Source: Triticum aestivum (Eukaryota; Streptophyta; Magnoliopsida; Poales; Poaceae). Taken from it: a stretch of DNA of 64,000 nt. Numbering within the stretch: the stretch's first letter is position 1; each line of letters begins with the position of its first letter. The notes beneath the pieces were generated by a model. The model was not told the origin of the DNA and ran no database searches. It worked only from the letters and a program-made list of their open reading frames with translations. A program made the position numbers and the translations under genes. Below are positions 1 to 13,119 of this stretch, piece by piece. The stretch lies in contig NC_057812.1 in NCBI RefSeq assembly GCF_018294505.1, forward strand, positions 56,877,878-56,941,877, written 5' to 3'.

Positions 1-2194
1 TATGTGAGGCTACATGCATTGCTGGCCGACAGTTGCATGTTGCCAAATATACATCACCGGCCACACTAGCATCACATGCGTCTTTGGCCACAATTAGCTA
101 GGGCTAGCAACAGGTGCTATTTATATGCATGTAATTATGTATAAACGGCCAACTTGGCGAGCCAGTTGAGTTTCCTTTGCTCATGCGTTTCAAGATGGGC
201 TCTCAACGTTTGCAGGGAAATCTAGGGCAGGCAGGCATTATCCTTCTCCATAGGCCACCTTTCGATGGGAGCTAGCTAGCTAGCAAGGCTATGCATCAAA
301 TGCATCGACTCCATTGATAGTTGGCCGGCAGCTCCACTCTGATATGGAAATGGAAGTAAGTGATGGGGCTTTGAAATACCTTGTCATTGAAATATGTAGA
401 TTGCTAGCTGTTGTTATCATGAATCCATGATCATGGCTCTTGGTGCTCCTGTCACAATTCACGGTTCAGAATCTACTAGCTTGTAACGTGTGTCAAGAAT
501 GTGATTATGTCAGTATGCATTTTCCTTCTTGTAGAGGAGTAGTGTTTACATATAGACTGAATGTGCATTTTTCCTATGGATCAGTGTATACGTGTAGAGA
601 ATAGATATGGTCTGTTATGTTGCTTTCACGAAAGACAAATTAAGTTAGGAGTTATGCGTGCTCCTAATCAAAGACATGCTTACACACGTGGTTTGCCTTT
701 TGCCAGATGCCAGACATGTGGGCCCAGTCATGCACACGTGGAGCAGACGTGTCACCTCAGGATCATTCCCTCCTGATTATATTACTCAAAATTAGTCACA
801 TAGTCATGGTAATAGTCATAAAATGGTCACCCGGATATACACAACCGTTAAAATTGGGTAACCCACTGAGTGCAAAAGGGAACAGAAGAACTTATCTCCA
901 CCAATTAACTTGCAACCATTCCAGAATCCATCATCCATCATCCAAGGAGAAAAGATATTCACCTTCCACCAAGCCTTCTTTTACATGAATCTGCCCTTAC
1001 CATTACTTACTTGTGCTGGAAGTTCAGGGATCGGTGCAATCGATTCGACTTAGCTGGATTCGAAACATGAGATATTTATAATTTACACCGTAGATTCGAA
1101 CTATAAAAGGTGATCAACTAACTAGTGAAAAATCTTCCAATGTGGGATAAAGGAGAATGGATTGTCACTTTTATTAGTTCATTATGAGTCATAAGATGTA
1201 TGAATCTCTCTGTAAAGAAATTCACGATTCTGATTGAAAAGGCGATATATTTAATTTTCCTTGTTTTTTAAGCCAATTTAATTTTCCTTGTTAACTAGGA
1301 GCATGACCAACAGTTCCTAACTAGCTAGGTTATTTATGATAATTGAATTGTTTCATGTAAAACTAATATTTTGTAGAGGGCTCGAATCAAGTTGTGTTGA
1401 TTTTGATACCCACTATTTCCTTGTTTGTAAGTTTGATCCATAGCACCTCATAAGTAGTCCTTTGCCGAGATATGTTATTTTATTTTTTACTTTTTATGTT
1501 GCAAGGAATGTTTTGAAGGACTTTACAAGGTATTTTAGTCATACTACCTTACAAAACCATGTCCAATACTTAGGAGGTTAACTTCATATCTTTCTCGGGT
1601 ACAATTTTTTTGTAGCATGTGTGGGTTGTGTACCGTTTCGCCCTATTTCAGTGGTTTCAAAGCGCGCACTTGCATAATTTTTGGCCTGATTTGCAGAAAG
1701 AAGTATCATGCTCAATTCTTCATCGGTATGCCAAATAGTTCTGACTGGTGGTAAATAACCCATGTCTTCAACAATGCACAAGGACAGTGTTTGGTCATTC
1801 GTCGCACTGATGACAACACAAAGATGATGGATGCAAGCTTCTCTTCTCTGGGAAACACGCGGAAGATGGCAGTTGCAGGTTTAAAAGAATGAACAAGGAT
1901 GGTCCTGTCACATTTCTCCCCATTTCGCCTCATGTACCATGCTCTCAAGGCTCCTAAGCTTTTTTGGACATTGATGGTATTTTGCAGTACTTTTTATGAA
2001 TGCTTTGGCATTCTAAGTTTGCTTTGGTAGTTGAAAGGCACTGAAGCCTGCTGTCCTAACACAATCTCTCTCTCCGTGTGTGTGCGCGTTACGCGCGGTG
2101 CGTCTAGGAGGGGCATCTTGGTTCTCTTTACACCCCTAGTTCCTTTTAATCGACAAACTCAATTATCCGGCGATTCTCTTGATGATGAAGCTTA
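1..2194. other. Intergenic, no gene recognised
   Basis: This stretch upstream of the sulfate transporter gene has only short open frames without recognisable domains. Several GCTAGCTAGC runs occur near 270-285. A weak minus-strand open stretch at about 1584-1948 has no convincing homology and is probably an old transposon remnant. I see nothing else that can be supported. Confidence 0.5.
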
Positions 2195-2548
2195 TCTGTC
2201 ATCGTATCACCGGCTGACCTTGAACCCTGTTATTTAAGGCGGCTTACTATATTGCAAACAAAAAAACATAAATGTATGTGGGGTAGAATACGTTTTTGGT
2301 CGAGGTATAATTCGGTTTTGATTCGAGCACCTCCGTGTCATCGGCCAACCTCAACCCCTGTTATTCAAGACCGTTTACTGATATTCGAGCAGAAACATAA
2401 ATGAGCAGTGCCAATTAATCCGGCCTTAATTCCTTATTTATTATGTATATCCAAACAAAAAAGCAAAAATGTGTACTAGGTAGAATACGTAGTAGAGTAC
2501 GTTTTTGGTGCAGGTATAATTCGGTTTTGATTCCAGCACCTTTGTACG
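2195..2548. repeat. Imperfect tandem duplication in SULTR3 upstream region
   Basis: Two copies of the same segment lie head to tail, about 2195-2337 and 2338-2548. Shared landmarks in order are a 'cggc..accttgaaccctgttat' block (2211; 'ccaacctcaacccctgttat' at 2345), an 'aaacataaatg' block, 'ggtagaatacg' (2282; 2481), 'gtataattcggttttgattc' (2305; 2513) and 'agcacct'. The second copy has about 60 extra bases, including a second 'gtagagtacg'. It ends about 280 bp before the TATA box, so it lies in the likely promoter. Confidence 0.75.
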
Positions 2549-2825
2549 CCAATTAATACGGTATAATCCGAACGGCCGGTGATTTTTCCAGTGTGTTTCC
2601 TGCGGGTAAAAGGCTCGGACGTGGGTGGCTAATTACAGCACCCAGTAAATAGTGACCGGAGAGGGCCCCACCCAAATTAACCCAACCCTGCCCTACCACC
2701 CCGCACCACGCCGGAGGCGGACGCAGAGGCAGAGGCAGAGGCGGAGTCGCCTTCCTAATCCGCGTCGAGGTGGGAGGAAATCCTCGGCTTCTCCCGCGCT
2801 TTCGCCCCCCGCCCCGCCCGGCGCC

Positions 2826-2832
2826 TATAAAA
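2826..2832 (+). promoter_or_regulatory. TATA box of the SULTR3 gene
   Basis: TATAAAA sits in a GC-rich context 154 bp before the ATG. The presumed 5' UTR of roughly 120 bases contains a CAR-type run (cagcagcaacaacaac, 2871-2886) followed by a pyrimidine-rich stretch. Spacing to a start site near 2860 is normal for a grass core promoter. Confidence 0.7.
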
Positions 2833-2985
2833 CCCGGCCATCCTCCGACGACGAATCCATCGAGCAACACCAGCAGCAACAACAACAATCTCAATCCTCT
2901 GCTTTAGCCGTCGACCTCATCCTCCTCCCCTGCGCCGGCGGTTGCAGGGAGAGGGCAGGGGATTCACCCTAGCGTGCGCCCAGCC

Positions 2986-5900
2986 ATGGTGGTGAACAAC
3001 AAGGTTGAGACCCTGGCGTTCGACCTGGAGGCGGGGCACGGGCCCGGGGCGAAGGCGGTGGCGGATTCGGGGGCGCGTCAGCAGCAGCAGCGGCAGGCGG
3101 CGCCGGCGGGGATGGTGCAGGTGGAGCTGCACAAGGTGTCGGCGCCGGAGCAGCGGACGACGGCGCGGGCGCTGGGGCAGCGGCTGGCGGAGATCTTCTT
3201 CCCCGACGACCCCCTGCACCAGTTCAAGAACCAGTCGCTCGCCCGGAAGCTGGTGCTCGCGCTGCAGTACTTCTTCCCCATCTTCCACTGGGGCTCCAAC
3301 TACAGCCTCCGCCTCCTCCGCTCCGACGCCGTCGCCGGCCTCACCATTGCCAGCCTCGCCATCCCACAGGTAATTATTCCATCCATTGATTTCTCTGCCT
3401 GTCGCCACGCCAGACCACCTTCAATTCGCCGCCCCATTTTTAGTACCTTCCCGTTCTGGTCCATGGCCAAATATACGTGGCCACCAGCGGCAAGTTTCCT
3501 CGGTCGACATTAATTTCTTTCCTTCTCCTCCATGGCGCGACGCGCAGGGCATCAGCTACGCCAAGCTCGCCAACCTGCCGCCCATCATCGGCCTATGTGA
3601 GCCTCCCACGCCTCTGCTCCATAACTCTGTCATTCATGGCAGGAAATTAATGGGTGATTGACGAGATTGTTGGCACATGCAGATTCGAGCTTCGTGCCGC
3701 CGTTGATCTACGCGCTGCTGGGGAGCTCGCGGGACCTGGCGGTGGGGCCTGTATCCATCGCGTCGCTGGTGATGGGGTCCATGCTCCGGGAGGCGGTGGC
3801 GCCGGAGCAGCAGCCCATCCTGTACCTGCAGCTGGCCTTCACCGCCACCTTCTTCGCCGGCGTCTTCCAGGCCTCGCTGGGCTTCCTCCGCCTCGGGTTC
3901 ATCGTCGACTTCCTCTCCAAGGCCACGCTCACCGGGTTCATGGGCGGCGCCGCCGTCATCGTGTCCCTGCAGCAGCTCAAGGGCCTCCTCGGCATCGTCC
4001 ACTTCACCACCCACATGGGCTTCGTCGACGTCATGGCCTCCGTCGTCCGCCGCCACAGCGAGTGGCAGTGGCAGACCATCGTCATGGGCGTCGCCTTCCT
4101 CGCCATCCTCCTCGGCACACGCCAAATCGTAAGTTACCCACCACCTATGCTCTGCCTCTGTCTCTGTCTAGCTCATAGCACAATGTTTAGCTCCAATTCA
4201 ATTTAGCCATATTTAGTTTCAATTGCACCAATACAATTACTAATGGGGTGATTCCATATTATTACATTAACCATATCTAGTTTCAGTTTTACTAACCATG
4301 GAAATGATTAGGATTAGTATGCATATATGCATCCCTTTTCTTTTGTTTCTTGAAAATTAGAAAAGGAAAAAAGAAAAGGCGGGTTTAGTGATCATTTGTC
4401 GATTAGTCGGCTAATGGTTTCTAGAATTATTTGACCATGGGCATGGACAGGCAGCAACTAGGAAAGGTAGAATTTGCAAAAAGGGGAGGTGGTGATTAAA
4501 CCCATAAAAGTGGGGCAGTACAATGGAGGGACCCAAAGGGTGCTTCCCACTAACAAGGAATTTCGCTCCACTCAAACATAGCTAATGGCTAACAATTAGT
4601 GGCAGGGTGATCTTAAGCACCTAGCTCCTGTTTGTTGGGACCTGACAATGCTCGGATATTTATCTTTCTGAAAGAAAAAACATTCTTATTTCAACCTGAC
4701 TTCACAACAATAAACGAATCCCTTACTTTTCTTTAGTTTGTTTCCTCGCAACAACATTCGACGGTATCTGAAGTACACCCAAAATGAGTATATCATCATA
4801 AGACAGAAATGTCCTGTAATTAATTAGAGAGCATGGCTAATATCTTGGTCTAATCAGTTAGAACTTTTTAAACTATTTTATAGCTTGTCTATGCAAATAC
4901 TAGTAGTTTAGACTGCCCTAACAAGTGCTTTAGTCTTGCTTGGCTTAACTGAAGAGTTGGTGTGATCAGAAAAGTCTAGTTCCTCCCTATGGGAGGCCTA
5001 ATCTTCCAAGATATCTGAATGAAAATAGACTGAAACATGGTGCCAAAAAGTACCTGTTGCCACTTGAGCACATGCACTTTGAAGATTGTATATATATGAT
5101 TGCTAAAGGCAGTTCAAATTAGTATAGTTTTCTTCATTCAAACAATTAGTGCTATCTACGTCCCTTTCTCCTTAGCAAAAGTGTCACTGTTTTCTTCAGC
5201 AAAAAAAGGAGAGATACTAGAAACATTCAGTCATACCAAACATAAATGTTTTGAAGCCAAACCTAACCTGTCTTAGCAGTTTCAGTTTGGCCATGCACAT
5301 ACAGCTGCCATGTTCATAGCTTGCCTTAGTTTTCATAAACTCTGCTAGACCAAACGCATCAATCAGTTTGTAGTAAGACGTGTGTCATTGTGTGTGGGCT
5401 TAGTTAGAATCTATTCTGTAATGGCCGGTGACCCATTGCAGCCTGCCTCCTTTTCCCTTTTTGGGAGAATGTATCGAATTTGGTCTCTGATGTGTCACCT
5501 GTTAAGCTAGTTGGTCACAATCTTTCCTCATTTCCATGACATTTTTCTCTGTCAAATCTGGAGATGATGATTGACAAACACCCCACACGAACCCATGAGG
5601 ACGCGTCGCGCGATCCTCCTTGACAAGTGGGCCATCGCCAGTTCGCTCGCGTGATGGTTTTCTGTTTGCAGCAGAGTTGGTTAAGACTGGTGATGGTTCA
5701 GCACTTGACATAATTGCACATGTTGATCTTGAGAAGATGGGTTACTTGACAGCTTAATTTCCACCTCAAAATTGCCAATGTGTGATAAAAAAAACTAGTG
5801 AATTTATTTATGAGGCAAACATCTACCACACATTTTTTTTCAGTTAGCCTGACAGGCAATTTGTTTTCAAGATAATTTAAGTGTGCTGACAGGCAATTTG

Positions 5901-7443
5901 TTTTCTCTGGCTCTGTTTCTTGGTGAAAATAATTCAGCAATAGCAAGCAGATGTACTGATCAAACACACATATTTACTCCTTTTTCCTTCTGCAGAGCGC
6001 TCGGAATCCACGGCTTTTCTGGGTGTCGGCGGCGGCTCCCCTGACGTCGGTGATTGCCTCCACCGTCATCTCCTACCTCTGCAGAGGCCACGGCATCAGC
6101 ATCGTAAGCACACCAATTCCTTCAGTAACATATCCGAACATGTTGCACGCATGGAAAATCGAAGAAACATTCATAACCTGTCTCTGATCAATCTGCAAAA
6201 ATGTCGTCTTTGTCGCGCAGATCGGCGACCTCCCGAGGGGAGTGAACCCTCCATCCATGAACATGCTCGTCTTCAGCGGCTCCTACGTCGCCCTGGCCGT
6301 CAAGACCGGGATCATGACCGGCATCCTGTCCCTCACCGTAAGACCAATTAATCAATCTCTTGTTTTATTAATCTGAACAAATTTTTGTTGCGGCATTTAG
6401 ATCTGATGGTGGATTTTGTTGTTGAATGTTGCAGGAGGGGATCGCGGTGGGCCGGACGTTCGCGTCGATCAACAACTACAACGTGGACGGGAACAAGGAG
6501 ATGATGGCGATCGGGGTGATGAACATGGCGGGGTCCTGCGCCTCCTGCTACGTCACCACGGGCTCCTTCTCCCGCTCCGCCGTCAACTACAGCGCCGGGT
6601 GCCGGACGGCGGTGTCGAACATCGTCATGGCCTCCGCCGTCCTGGTGACGCTGCTCTTCCTGATGCCGCTGTTCCACTACACCCCGAACGTGATCCTGTC
6701 GGCCATCATCATCACCGCCGTGGCCGGGCTGATCGACGTCCGCGGCGCCGCCAAGCTGTGGAAGGTGGACAAGCTGGACTTCTGCGCGTGCGTGTCCGCC
6801 TTCCTCGGCGTGCTCCTCGTGTCCGTCCAGGTCGGGCTGTCGATCGCCGTGGGCATCTCGCTGTTCAAGATCCTGCTGCAGGTGACCCGGCCCAACACCG
6901 TCGTCATGGGGCTGGTCCCCGGCACGCAGAGCTACCGCAGCATGGCGCAGTACCGCGAGGCCGTGCGCGTGCCGCCGTTCCTCGTCGTCGGCGTCGAGTC
7001 GGCCATCTACTTCGCCAACTCCACCTACCTGGTGGAGCGGATCATGCGGTACCTCCGAGAGGAGGAGGAGCGCGCCGCCAAGGCCAACCTCTGCGGCGTC
7101 CGCTGCATCGTCCTCGACATGAGCGGTGAGTCCGACCGTCAGTGCAAACTAAATTAAAAGATCGCCATTGTTCTTGACATCCAAGTTCCAAGCTCGATTC
7201 ACTGACGAACAAAGTTGATTGATTGCAGCGGTGACGGCGATCGACACGAGCGGGCTGGACGCGCTGGCGGAGATGAAGCGGGTGCTGGACAAGCGGGGCA
7301 TCGACCTGGTGCTGGCGAACCCGGTGGGGTCGGTGACGGAGAGGATGTACAACTCGGTGGTGGGGGACACGTTCGGGTCGGACCGCATCTTCTTCAGCGT
7401 CGCCGAGGCCGTCGCGGCGGCGCCGTACAAGGCGCAGCCCTGA
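2986..7443 (+). CDS. SULTR3: SULTR3-subfamily sulfate transporter (SLC26/SulP family)
   Basis: Seven exons join in frame to 669 residues, a normal length: 2986-3369, 3548-3596, 3683-4128, 5996-6103, 6221-6337, 6435-7125 and 7229-7443, with GT..AG introns. The N-terminus has the family block FFPDDPLHQFKNQ. Then come the SulP hallmarks GISYAKLANLPPIIGLY (split by introns 1-2) and SSRDLAVGPVSIASL, the YNVDGNKEMMAIGVMN loop, and many hydrophobic helices. The C-terminal STAS domain (last about 140 residues) contains VLDMSAVTAIDTSG, with the conserved D-T-S. Members are membrane anion transporters. SULTR3 proteins act at plastid, ER or plasma membranes, and some move phosphate or affect phytate, so sulfate as substrate is inferred from the family. 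The ATG at 2986 is the first in the leader and keeps the acidic-to-basic cytosolic N-terminus. Intron 3 is long (1,867 bp). I cannot assign the exact paralogue (3;1 to 3;4). Confidence 0.95.
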
Positions 7444-8393
7444 CACCGCCATAGACCAGCAAGCAGTAGGGTGCATAGATGAAGAAGAAGGAGAAGAAGA
7501 GGATTAAGAAGAAGAAGAATTAATCAGGATGCAGATCAGTGTGTGGTGTGCTTGATGAAAGTTAATCAGGATGCAGAGTGTGGTTAGGGTAATTACTTAA
7601 GGCCGGAATAACGGCGGTGCTGATCTCTCATCTCTTCACTCCCGTGGAGAAGAGGTTTTTGTTTCTTGGATGAAGAAAATGTACCCCTAATCAGCATGCG
7701 CGCGGTTGTTGTTGTAGAAGGAGAAGAAGATGTAAGGTGATGCAGATGTAATCAATGGAAGTTGGTTAAATTTCGTAGTCCATCATGTCCAGCTCATTCT
7801 TACCGCTTGTTTGGTTGGGAGGGGACGGTAAATCCCCCGCGAGTCAAAATCCCCCTCAATCCACTCCAATCCTCTTCAACAGAGGTTTAATCGAACAAGC
7901 CCGGAACGAATTCCAGCATGATGACCTCATAGAGTTGCAATGGTCATGTGATGACCTCATAGAGTTGCAATGGTCATGTATAACCTTGTCAACGTCGCCG
8001 AATATCAAATTGTCGGGGCAGCAGGCCGACAAGGACTTACTAGGTCTCCGAGAACATGTCTAGTCCTTTTTCAAAAAAAGTTGATTGCTAATTGTCCCGT
8101 TTTCAACTTCACACACGACCTCTCAGTATCATAGATGGCGAAGATCTGTGGTTGGAAGAGGACTGGGGAAGGAAGCAAAAGGTGACTGATGACCGATAAG
8201 GACATGAGTGCATGACCCCCTCCCCCCAGCCCACTCCACCCAACCACACACACAAGTGTGCATGGTCTTGAGTCGAGGGTTGGCAACTCAGCTTGACTTC
8301 TATGGCAAGAGCGATGATGAGATTGGTTTGGGAGGAGGGTGGGTAATGAGAGAGTGCTAGTCAACATTGATGCCAGAGGATGAAGATGGCGCG

Positions 8394-8394
<1 letters not shown>
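7444..8394. other. SULTR3 3' UTR and spacer
   Basis: Just after the stop there is a purine-rich (GAA)n-like stretch (7478-7522), part of the likely 3' UTR; transcripts probably end before about 7780. The rest holds only short frames. A small tandem repeat is listed separately. Confidence 0.5.
7921..7979. repeat. Two tandem copies of a 30-bp unit
   Basis: The unit beginning ATGACCTCATAGAGTTGCAA occurs at 7921-7950 and again at 7951-7979 without mismatch. It is a recent duplication with no visible function. Confidence 0.9.

Positions 8395-8437
<43 letters not shown>
8395..8437. repeat. 43-base poly(G) run
   Basis: An uninterrupted run of G starts after 'gcgc' and ends at 'ttaag'. Such long G runs are rare in grass DNA and are hard to sequence, so the true length is uncertain. 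Confidence 0.85.
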
Positions 8438-8441
<4 letters not shown>

Positions 8442-8497
8442 GTTGTTAACAGGTAGGGCAGTGGAGACGTTGTGGGACTCATGGAGAAAAGTTTATA

Positions 8498-8751
8498 CTA
8501 CCTCCGTTTGGGTTTATAAGTTCCTTTGTATTTTGTGTTAAATATTGACTAGAGATTTAGCTAACAAAATATTAATGCATGTCACCAAAAATATTGTCGT
8601 TGGATTCATATTTGAACATAGTTTTTAATTATATTCCTACAAAAACAAATTATATTATTTTTATAACATGCATTAATATTTTGTTAGTTAAATTTAAGGT
8701 CACGATATGGCACAGAATGCAAAAGGGACTAATAAACCAGGACAGAGGTAG
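8498..8751. mobile_element. Stowaway-type MITE, 254 bp
   Basis: The element begins CTACCTCCGTTTGGG, ends with its inverted match ACCAGGACAGAGGTAG, and is flanked by TA on both sides (8496-8497, 8752-8753), the Stowaway/Tc1-mariner signature. Inverted homology continues inside: 'agctaacaaaatattaatgc' near 8559-8578 pairs with 'gcattaatattttgttagtt' near 8670, so most of the element folds into one hairpin. It carries no gene. Confidence 0.9.
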
Positions 8752-8753
8752 TA

Positions 8754-9440
8754 GGGATGAAGAACATTGAGACAAAGGGGCACATGTGTTTACATGTGAT
8801 AGTTCCAGCCTTGCGTCACGAGTATCTTCCTTTTCTTCTTCCCGGCTTCATTTTAGGAGCAAAGCTCGTTTCCCTTCATTTTCCGCAACAATCACACTGT
8901 TTCTCTATTTCGAAAATGATAACCATCGAGTGTTCGTTGGGAATGTTCTCGCTGCGAACTTGTTGGTTGACGTTCGATTCCCTTGCACGAAGCGGATGCA
9001 AAGTTGTTCAAGTTTTAATTTGGTTCATGATTTGTAATGGTCAATGATTTCTCAAATCAATCCGCAACAACCAGCTTATAAAAATACATCAGTCTCGCAC
9101 CTTCTCATCACCTGACAAAAAATAAATGCCAGCATGTGACACTACAGCTCCAACATAATGCATGTGGTCACCACTGCAAGAAATTTCCCATCATACGTGT
9201 GGGTTAAATTTTTTTAAGCCTCTCTCTCCTTTTTGTTTATATAAGGGGAAAGCCTCTCTCTCCTCGCACAAAGAAAAAAAACATGTCTTGGGCTGTTTCG
9301 CAGAGAATAAATAAACATGTCTTGGGCCAGGACATCACACATTGCGTCGTGACCATCCTGGGCCTCTACCTTGGGCCCATCTCTATCCAGAACAACCCGG
9401 GCCTGGCGTGAGAGCGACAGGGCCGTTGACTGCAAGAACG
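8754..9440. other. Spacer before PRP38 gene
   Basis: Two overlapping open frames (8757-9047, 8786-9037) encode nothing recognisable and have no matching neighbours, so I do not call a gene. The GC content rises from about 9400 into the PRP38 leader. Confidence 0.4.
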
Positions 9441-9700
9441 GACGGCTGAGATACGGCCGCGGCTCTGCTCAGTCGGTAGACGGGTAGAGCCGTCCCTCCC
9501 CCTCGCCGCTAACCCCAGCCAGCCACCCAGCCACGAGCTCCCCCCCCTCCTCCCTCCCCTCCCTTCTCCTCCCCCACCAAATCCCCAATCCGCCACGGTC
9601 TCGCCGGCGCCCCGCCTCCACCGCGCCGCCGCCGCCTCGGCCTCCCCGGCGCGCCCGCGCCTCCGCTCCGCCCGCCTCCTCCCCGGCCGGAACCAAACAG

Positions 9701-9881
9701 GTAACCCCCGATTCCACCGCGGAAGTCTGGATCTTGACGCGACGGAGAGGAAAAAACGAATCTTTCTAGCGCTTCCTTCTCCCCTATCGCCGCTACCCGG
9801 CAGAAAACTCCGTTCCCGGAGTAGAGATTCTCGATCTCCAGTCGACACAGCGCCTGTTCTTAGAGGGAATCGCGTAGCCCT

Positions 9882-9921
<40 letters not shown>

Positions 9922-9975
9922 TGCGGTGTAACCTAGCAGTCCTGGGCTGAGTCTGTGTGGTGTTTGGTTTCGCAG
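9701..9975 (+). other. Intron in the PRP38 5' UTR, with a 36-base C run
   Basis: A GC-rich untranslated exon (about 9440-9700) ends 'aaccaaacag' before a GT at 9701. A CGCAG acceptor ends at 9975, 16 bases before the ATG. Within the intron, 9886-9921 is an uninterrupted run of 36 C. Leader introns are common in grass housekeeping genes. The splice sites are read by eye and the transcription start is not fixed. Confidence 0.65.
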
Positions 9976-9991
9976 AGGAGGGTCCGGGAGG

Positions 9992-12900
9992 ATGGAGCTG
10001 CAGACGTCGGGCCGGCCCATCGAGGTGCTCATGGAGAAGGTGCTGTCGATGAACATCGTCTCCTCGGACTACTTCAAGGAGCTCTACAAGATCAAGACTT
10101 ACCACGAGGTCATCGACGAGATCTACAACCAGGTGGACCACGTCGAGCCCTGGATGACGGGCAACTGCCGCGGCCCCTCCACCGCCTTCTGCCTCCTCTA
10201 CAAGCTCTTCACCATGAAGCTCACCGTCAACCAGATGCACGGCCTGCTCAAGCACCCGGACTCCCCCTACATCAGAGCTGTAAGTAAGGAATTATCCATC
10301 TTTTCTTGCCCGCTTTCCTAACGTTTATTTATCTTTCTGCTCTTTATGATTGTATGTCTGATTTTATTTAGCTCTCATGGAATATAGTTACTTTTTGCAA
10401 CAGATTGGGTTCCTGTACCTGCGCTATGCTGCGGACCCAAAGACCTTATGGACCTGGTATGAGCCCTACATTCAAGATGATGAGGTACTGTGTCGTCTGT
10501 GTTCGCTCTCCGCCTCTTTTGCGTTTGTTTCACCATAAATTAAGCAGCAATAGGCCAAGCTCTAGTTCCGATGACATGTTTTTGTTTATGTTGAAGTAAG
10601 TTTCAGACCTCAGTGTTGCTTTCAACAAAGTGTTGTGTTAACATGTGTAACATAAACAACGATCTTCTGTTTTTATGATGTGGCTGCTGTTTTTAAGAAT
10701 AACGCTTGTGCAAACCTGAAGTGACTAGTAAACATATATTGCAAATGAAAGTTGGCACAACATATGGTTCTTCTGTTATCATCCATCGTGGACCAAGTAA
10801 AGGAGTTTATCTATGAATGAAATAAAGAAAAGCCCAAACAGTGAGCTGATGGAAGTGTGTGATCAGAAAGGTTTTTGCCAGATGGATAGTTCTCTGAATC
10901 AACCATGCCTGTACTAGAGAATAGAGATTACTTGCACTTATTAGTTGTTTCTTTATGACATAACGATCTGCACATGTATGAGCCTAATGCTTATCTGTGT
11001 GGATCAATGCGTGCAAATAGTTTGCCATGCCTGTTCTTCACATTTATGATTTTTTCTGATAAAATGGTTAATAATCCTTTTGCAGTTCTTTTGTAATGAA
11101 CCATAGCTCACCTCTACATAATATGTGTTCTCTTTCAGGAGTTTTCCCCTGGATCCAATGGTAAAATGACAACTATGGGCGTTTATGTGCGTGATGTTAT
11201 CCTTGGTCAGGTATATCTCTTAAACTATGCCCCCATTTTTTCCATTTGACTTAACTTTACTATAGAGCTGCTATTACAGTTTTCTATAGTTACCCAAGCA
11301 CATCTGAGGACATACATGATTAACATACTATTTTCTGAGCCTAAGTGCAAATATCTGTTTGTTGAATCTCACCTGTTGATTTGGCATACTGAGCGGAAAT
11401 TTCAATTGTGGAGTTGCTTTAAGAGGAGACATCTCTTCCACCAGTAACCACTTTGTAAAGGTTTGTCATGATATGTTACTCGAATGTTCTTTTCACTTTT
11501 GGCACTAGTGTTCCATATTTTCAACTGGTTGAAGTATTCATTGCACATAAAAATGATGTGTGCTTTTGAGATGCTTTACTCTGTTTCAGGCTATATGTCC
11601 TGTATTGTTTCTTTCTTGGCTTGAGATGCTATTGTTTCCCTTTCTGTCCATGCTTTATGCTTTGGAAAAGATCTATGGGCATATTTACCAAGAGAATCAA
11701 GTCCATTCCCATATAGAAAAAGGAGGTCCAGTGTGTAAGAATCTTATAACTGGAAGCTTTTGAACTTTGTTTTAGGATGCCTAAGTTCATGTAAAAAACT
11801 CTTGACTGGTTGGCTCCCACATTCATTCAGTCAGGATTCTGTGATATTTTGGTATAATGGATAGCATGTCCAATAGTTTATAGATCTTATTGCGTATGCA
11901 AGCTAGAAGGAAATTATTGCCATATTGAGTTGCTAGTGTTTTGGTTGAGTTAAGACAGTTGGTAAACTCCTTGGTTTGATCAGCTGTTACTGTTTGGTGG
12001 GTGAGTCCTTTGATTCTTACAGTCTAGCTGATACAGCAATGGATATCTGTCTCAGTTGGCACGAAGCACTAGCAGTCATTTGACTTGTTCTTATTTTGGC
12101 CACAAAAAAAACACTTAAGTTTTTTTTTTGTCACGGTTTGCCACAATAACTGAGAACACCTCAGCCCTAGCCTAGACGCTCGTATGCCAAATACAACAGA
12201 ACAAATTAACCTCATAATCATACTCTGTTACCACTCTATGTTTCTTGACAAGTTATATGTTATCGTATCCGTCTAGTATTTCCTTTCCAGGCCATTATTC
12301 GAGTAGCTTGAAATGAAAAATAGCATTCACACGTTTGGTAAACTAAATTTCCTTGTCGTTTATTGTTTCTTGCAGTACTACTTCGACAGTCTTCTTCCAC
12401 GAGTGCCTCTCCTAATTCTGCGACAGGTTACTGCCCATCTTGAGAAAATGAAGCTCCCAACAAAGCAGTCAGGGATAACTGGGGATTCTAGCCGCCTTGG
12501 TTCAGATGATACTGCCCGGCGGCCTCCTTCAGTGAAGGCTTCTCTGTCGGTCTCTTTTGGTCAGCGTGCTCCACACCGTGCATCCACAAGGGATTCATCC
12601 CCAGTCCGAAAGACATTGCCATCTGTACGAGAAAGGGAAAGGAGTCATGATGGCGGTCATGCCAAATCTCCACCCAGGAAGCACCGAAGTCAGAGTCGTG
12701 AGCGCAGCCGTGACATTGAGAGGGACCGTTCAGATCGCGATCGTGGTAGGTACAAGGATAGGGAGCATGGTCGGCACAGCCGTGATAACAGAGACCGTGA
12801 CTACCGCCGCTCGAGCTATTCTGATAGGGATGTCGAGAGGCGGGGCCATGAAAGGAGGGATAGGGACTCCGGCAGAAATGGGCGTTCGAGTGGCCGCAGA

Positions 12901-13119
12901 AGCAGGAGCAGGAGCAGGAGTCCAAGCCGTGGCAGAACCAACGGGGACAGCCATCGCTCCAGTCCGTTTGGTAAAGCGCCGGAGCCATCCAACCTGGCGA
13001 AGCTGAAGGATCTGTACGGTGACGCCACAAACACAAAGGACGACGCCGGCGATGATAGAGCCCGCAGGGATTCCGGAACTGAAGAGGTGATCAGATTGGG
13101 AGGCGCCAGGTGGAGGTGA
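9992..13119 (+). CDS. PRP38: Pre-mRNA splicing factor 38 (PRP38/PRPF38B type) with RS-rich tail
   Basis: Coding exons 9992-10279, 10404-10484, 11139-11210 and 12376-13119 join in frame to 394 residues. Residues about 1-175 form the PRP38 domain, seen in MEKVLSMNIVSSDYFKELY, YHEVIDEIYNQVDHVEPW, GPSTAFCLLYKLFTMKLT, IGFLYLRYAADPKTLW and YYFDSLLPRVPLLI. From about residue 230 the chain is rich in RS, RD, RE and RDR pairs, including SGRRSRSRSRSPSRGR, an SR-type tail expected to bind other splicing proteins. PRP38 proteins join the tri-snRNP/B complex and are needed for spliceosome activation in the nucleus. The C-terminal block LAKLKDLYGDA is typical of the plant 38B branch. Intron 3 (11211-12375) is the longest. 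An open frame upstream of the last exon from 12313 is intronic sequence, not an alternative start. Confidence 0.95.
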
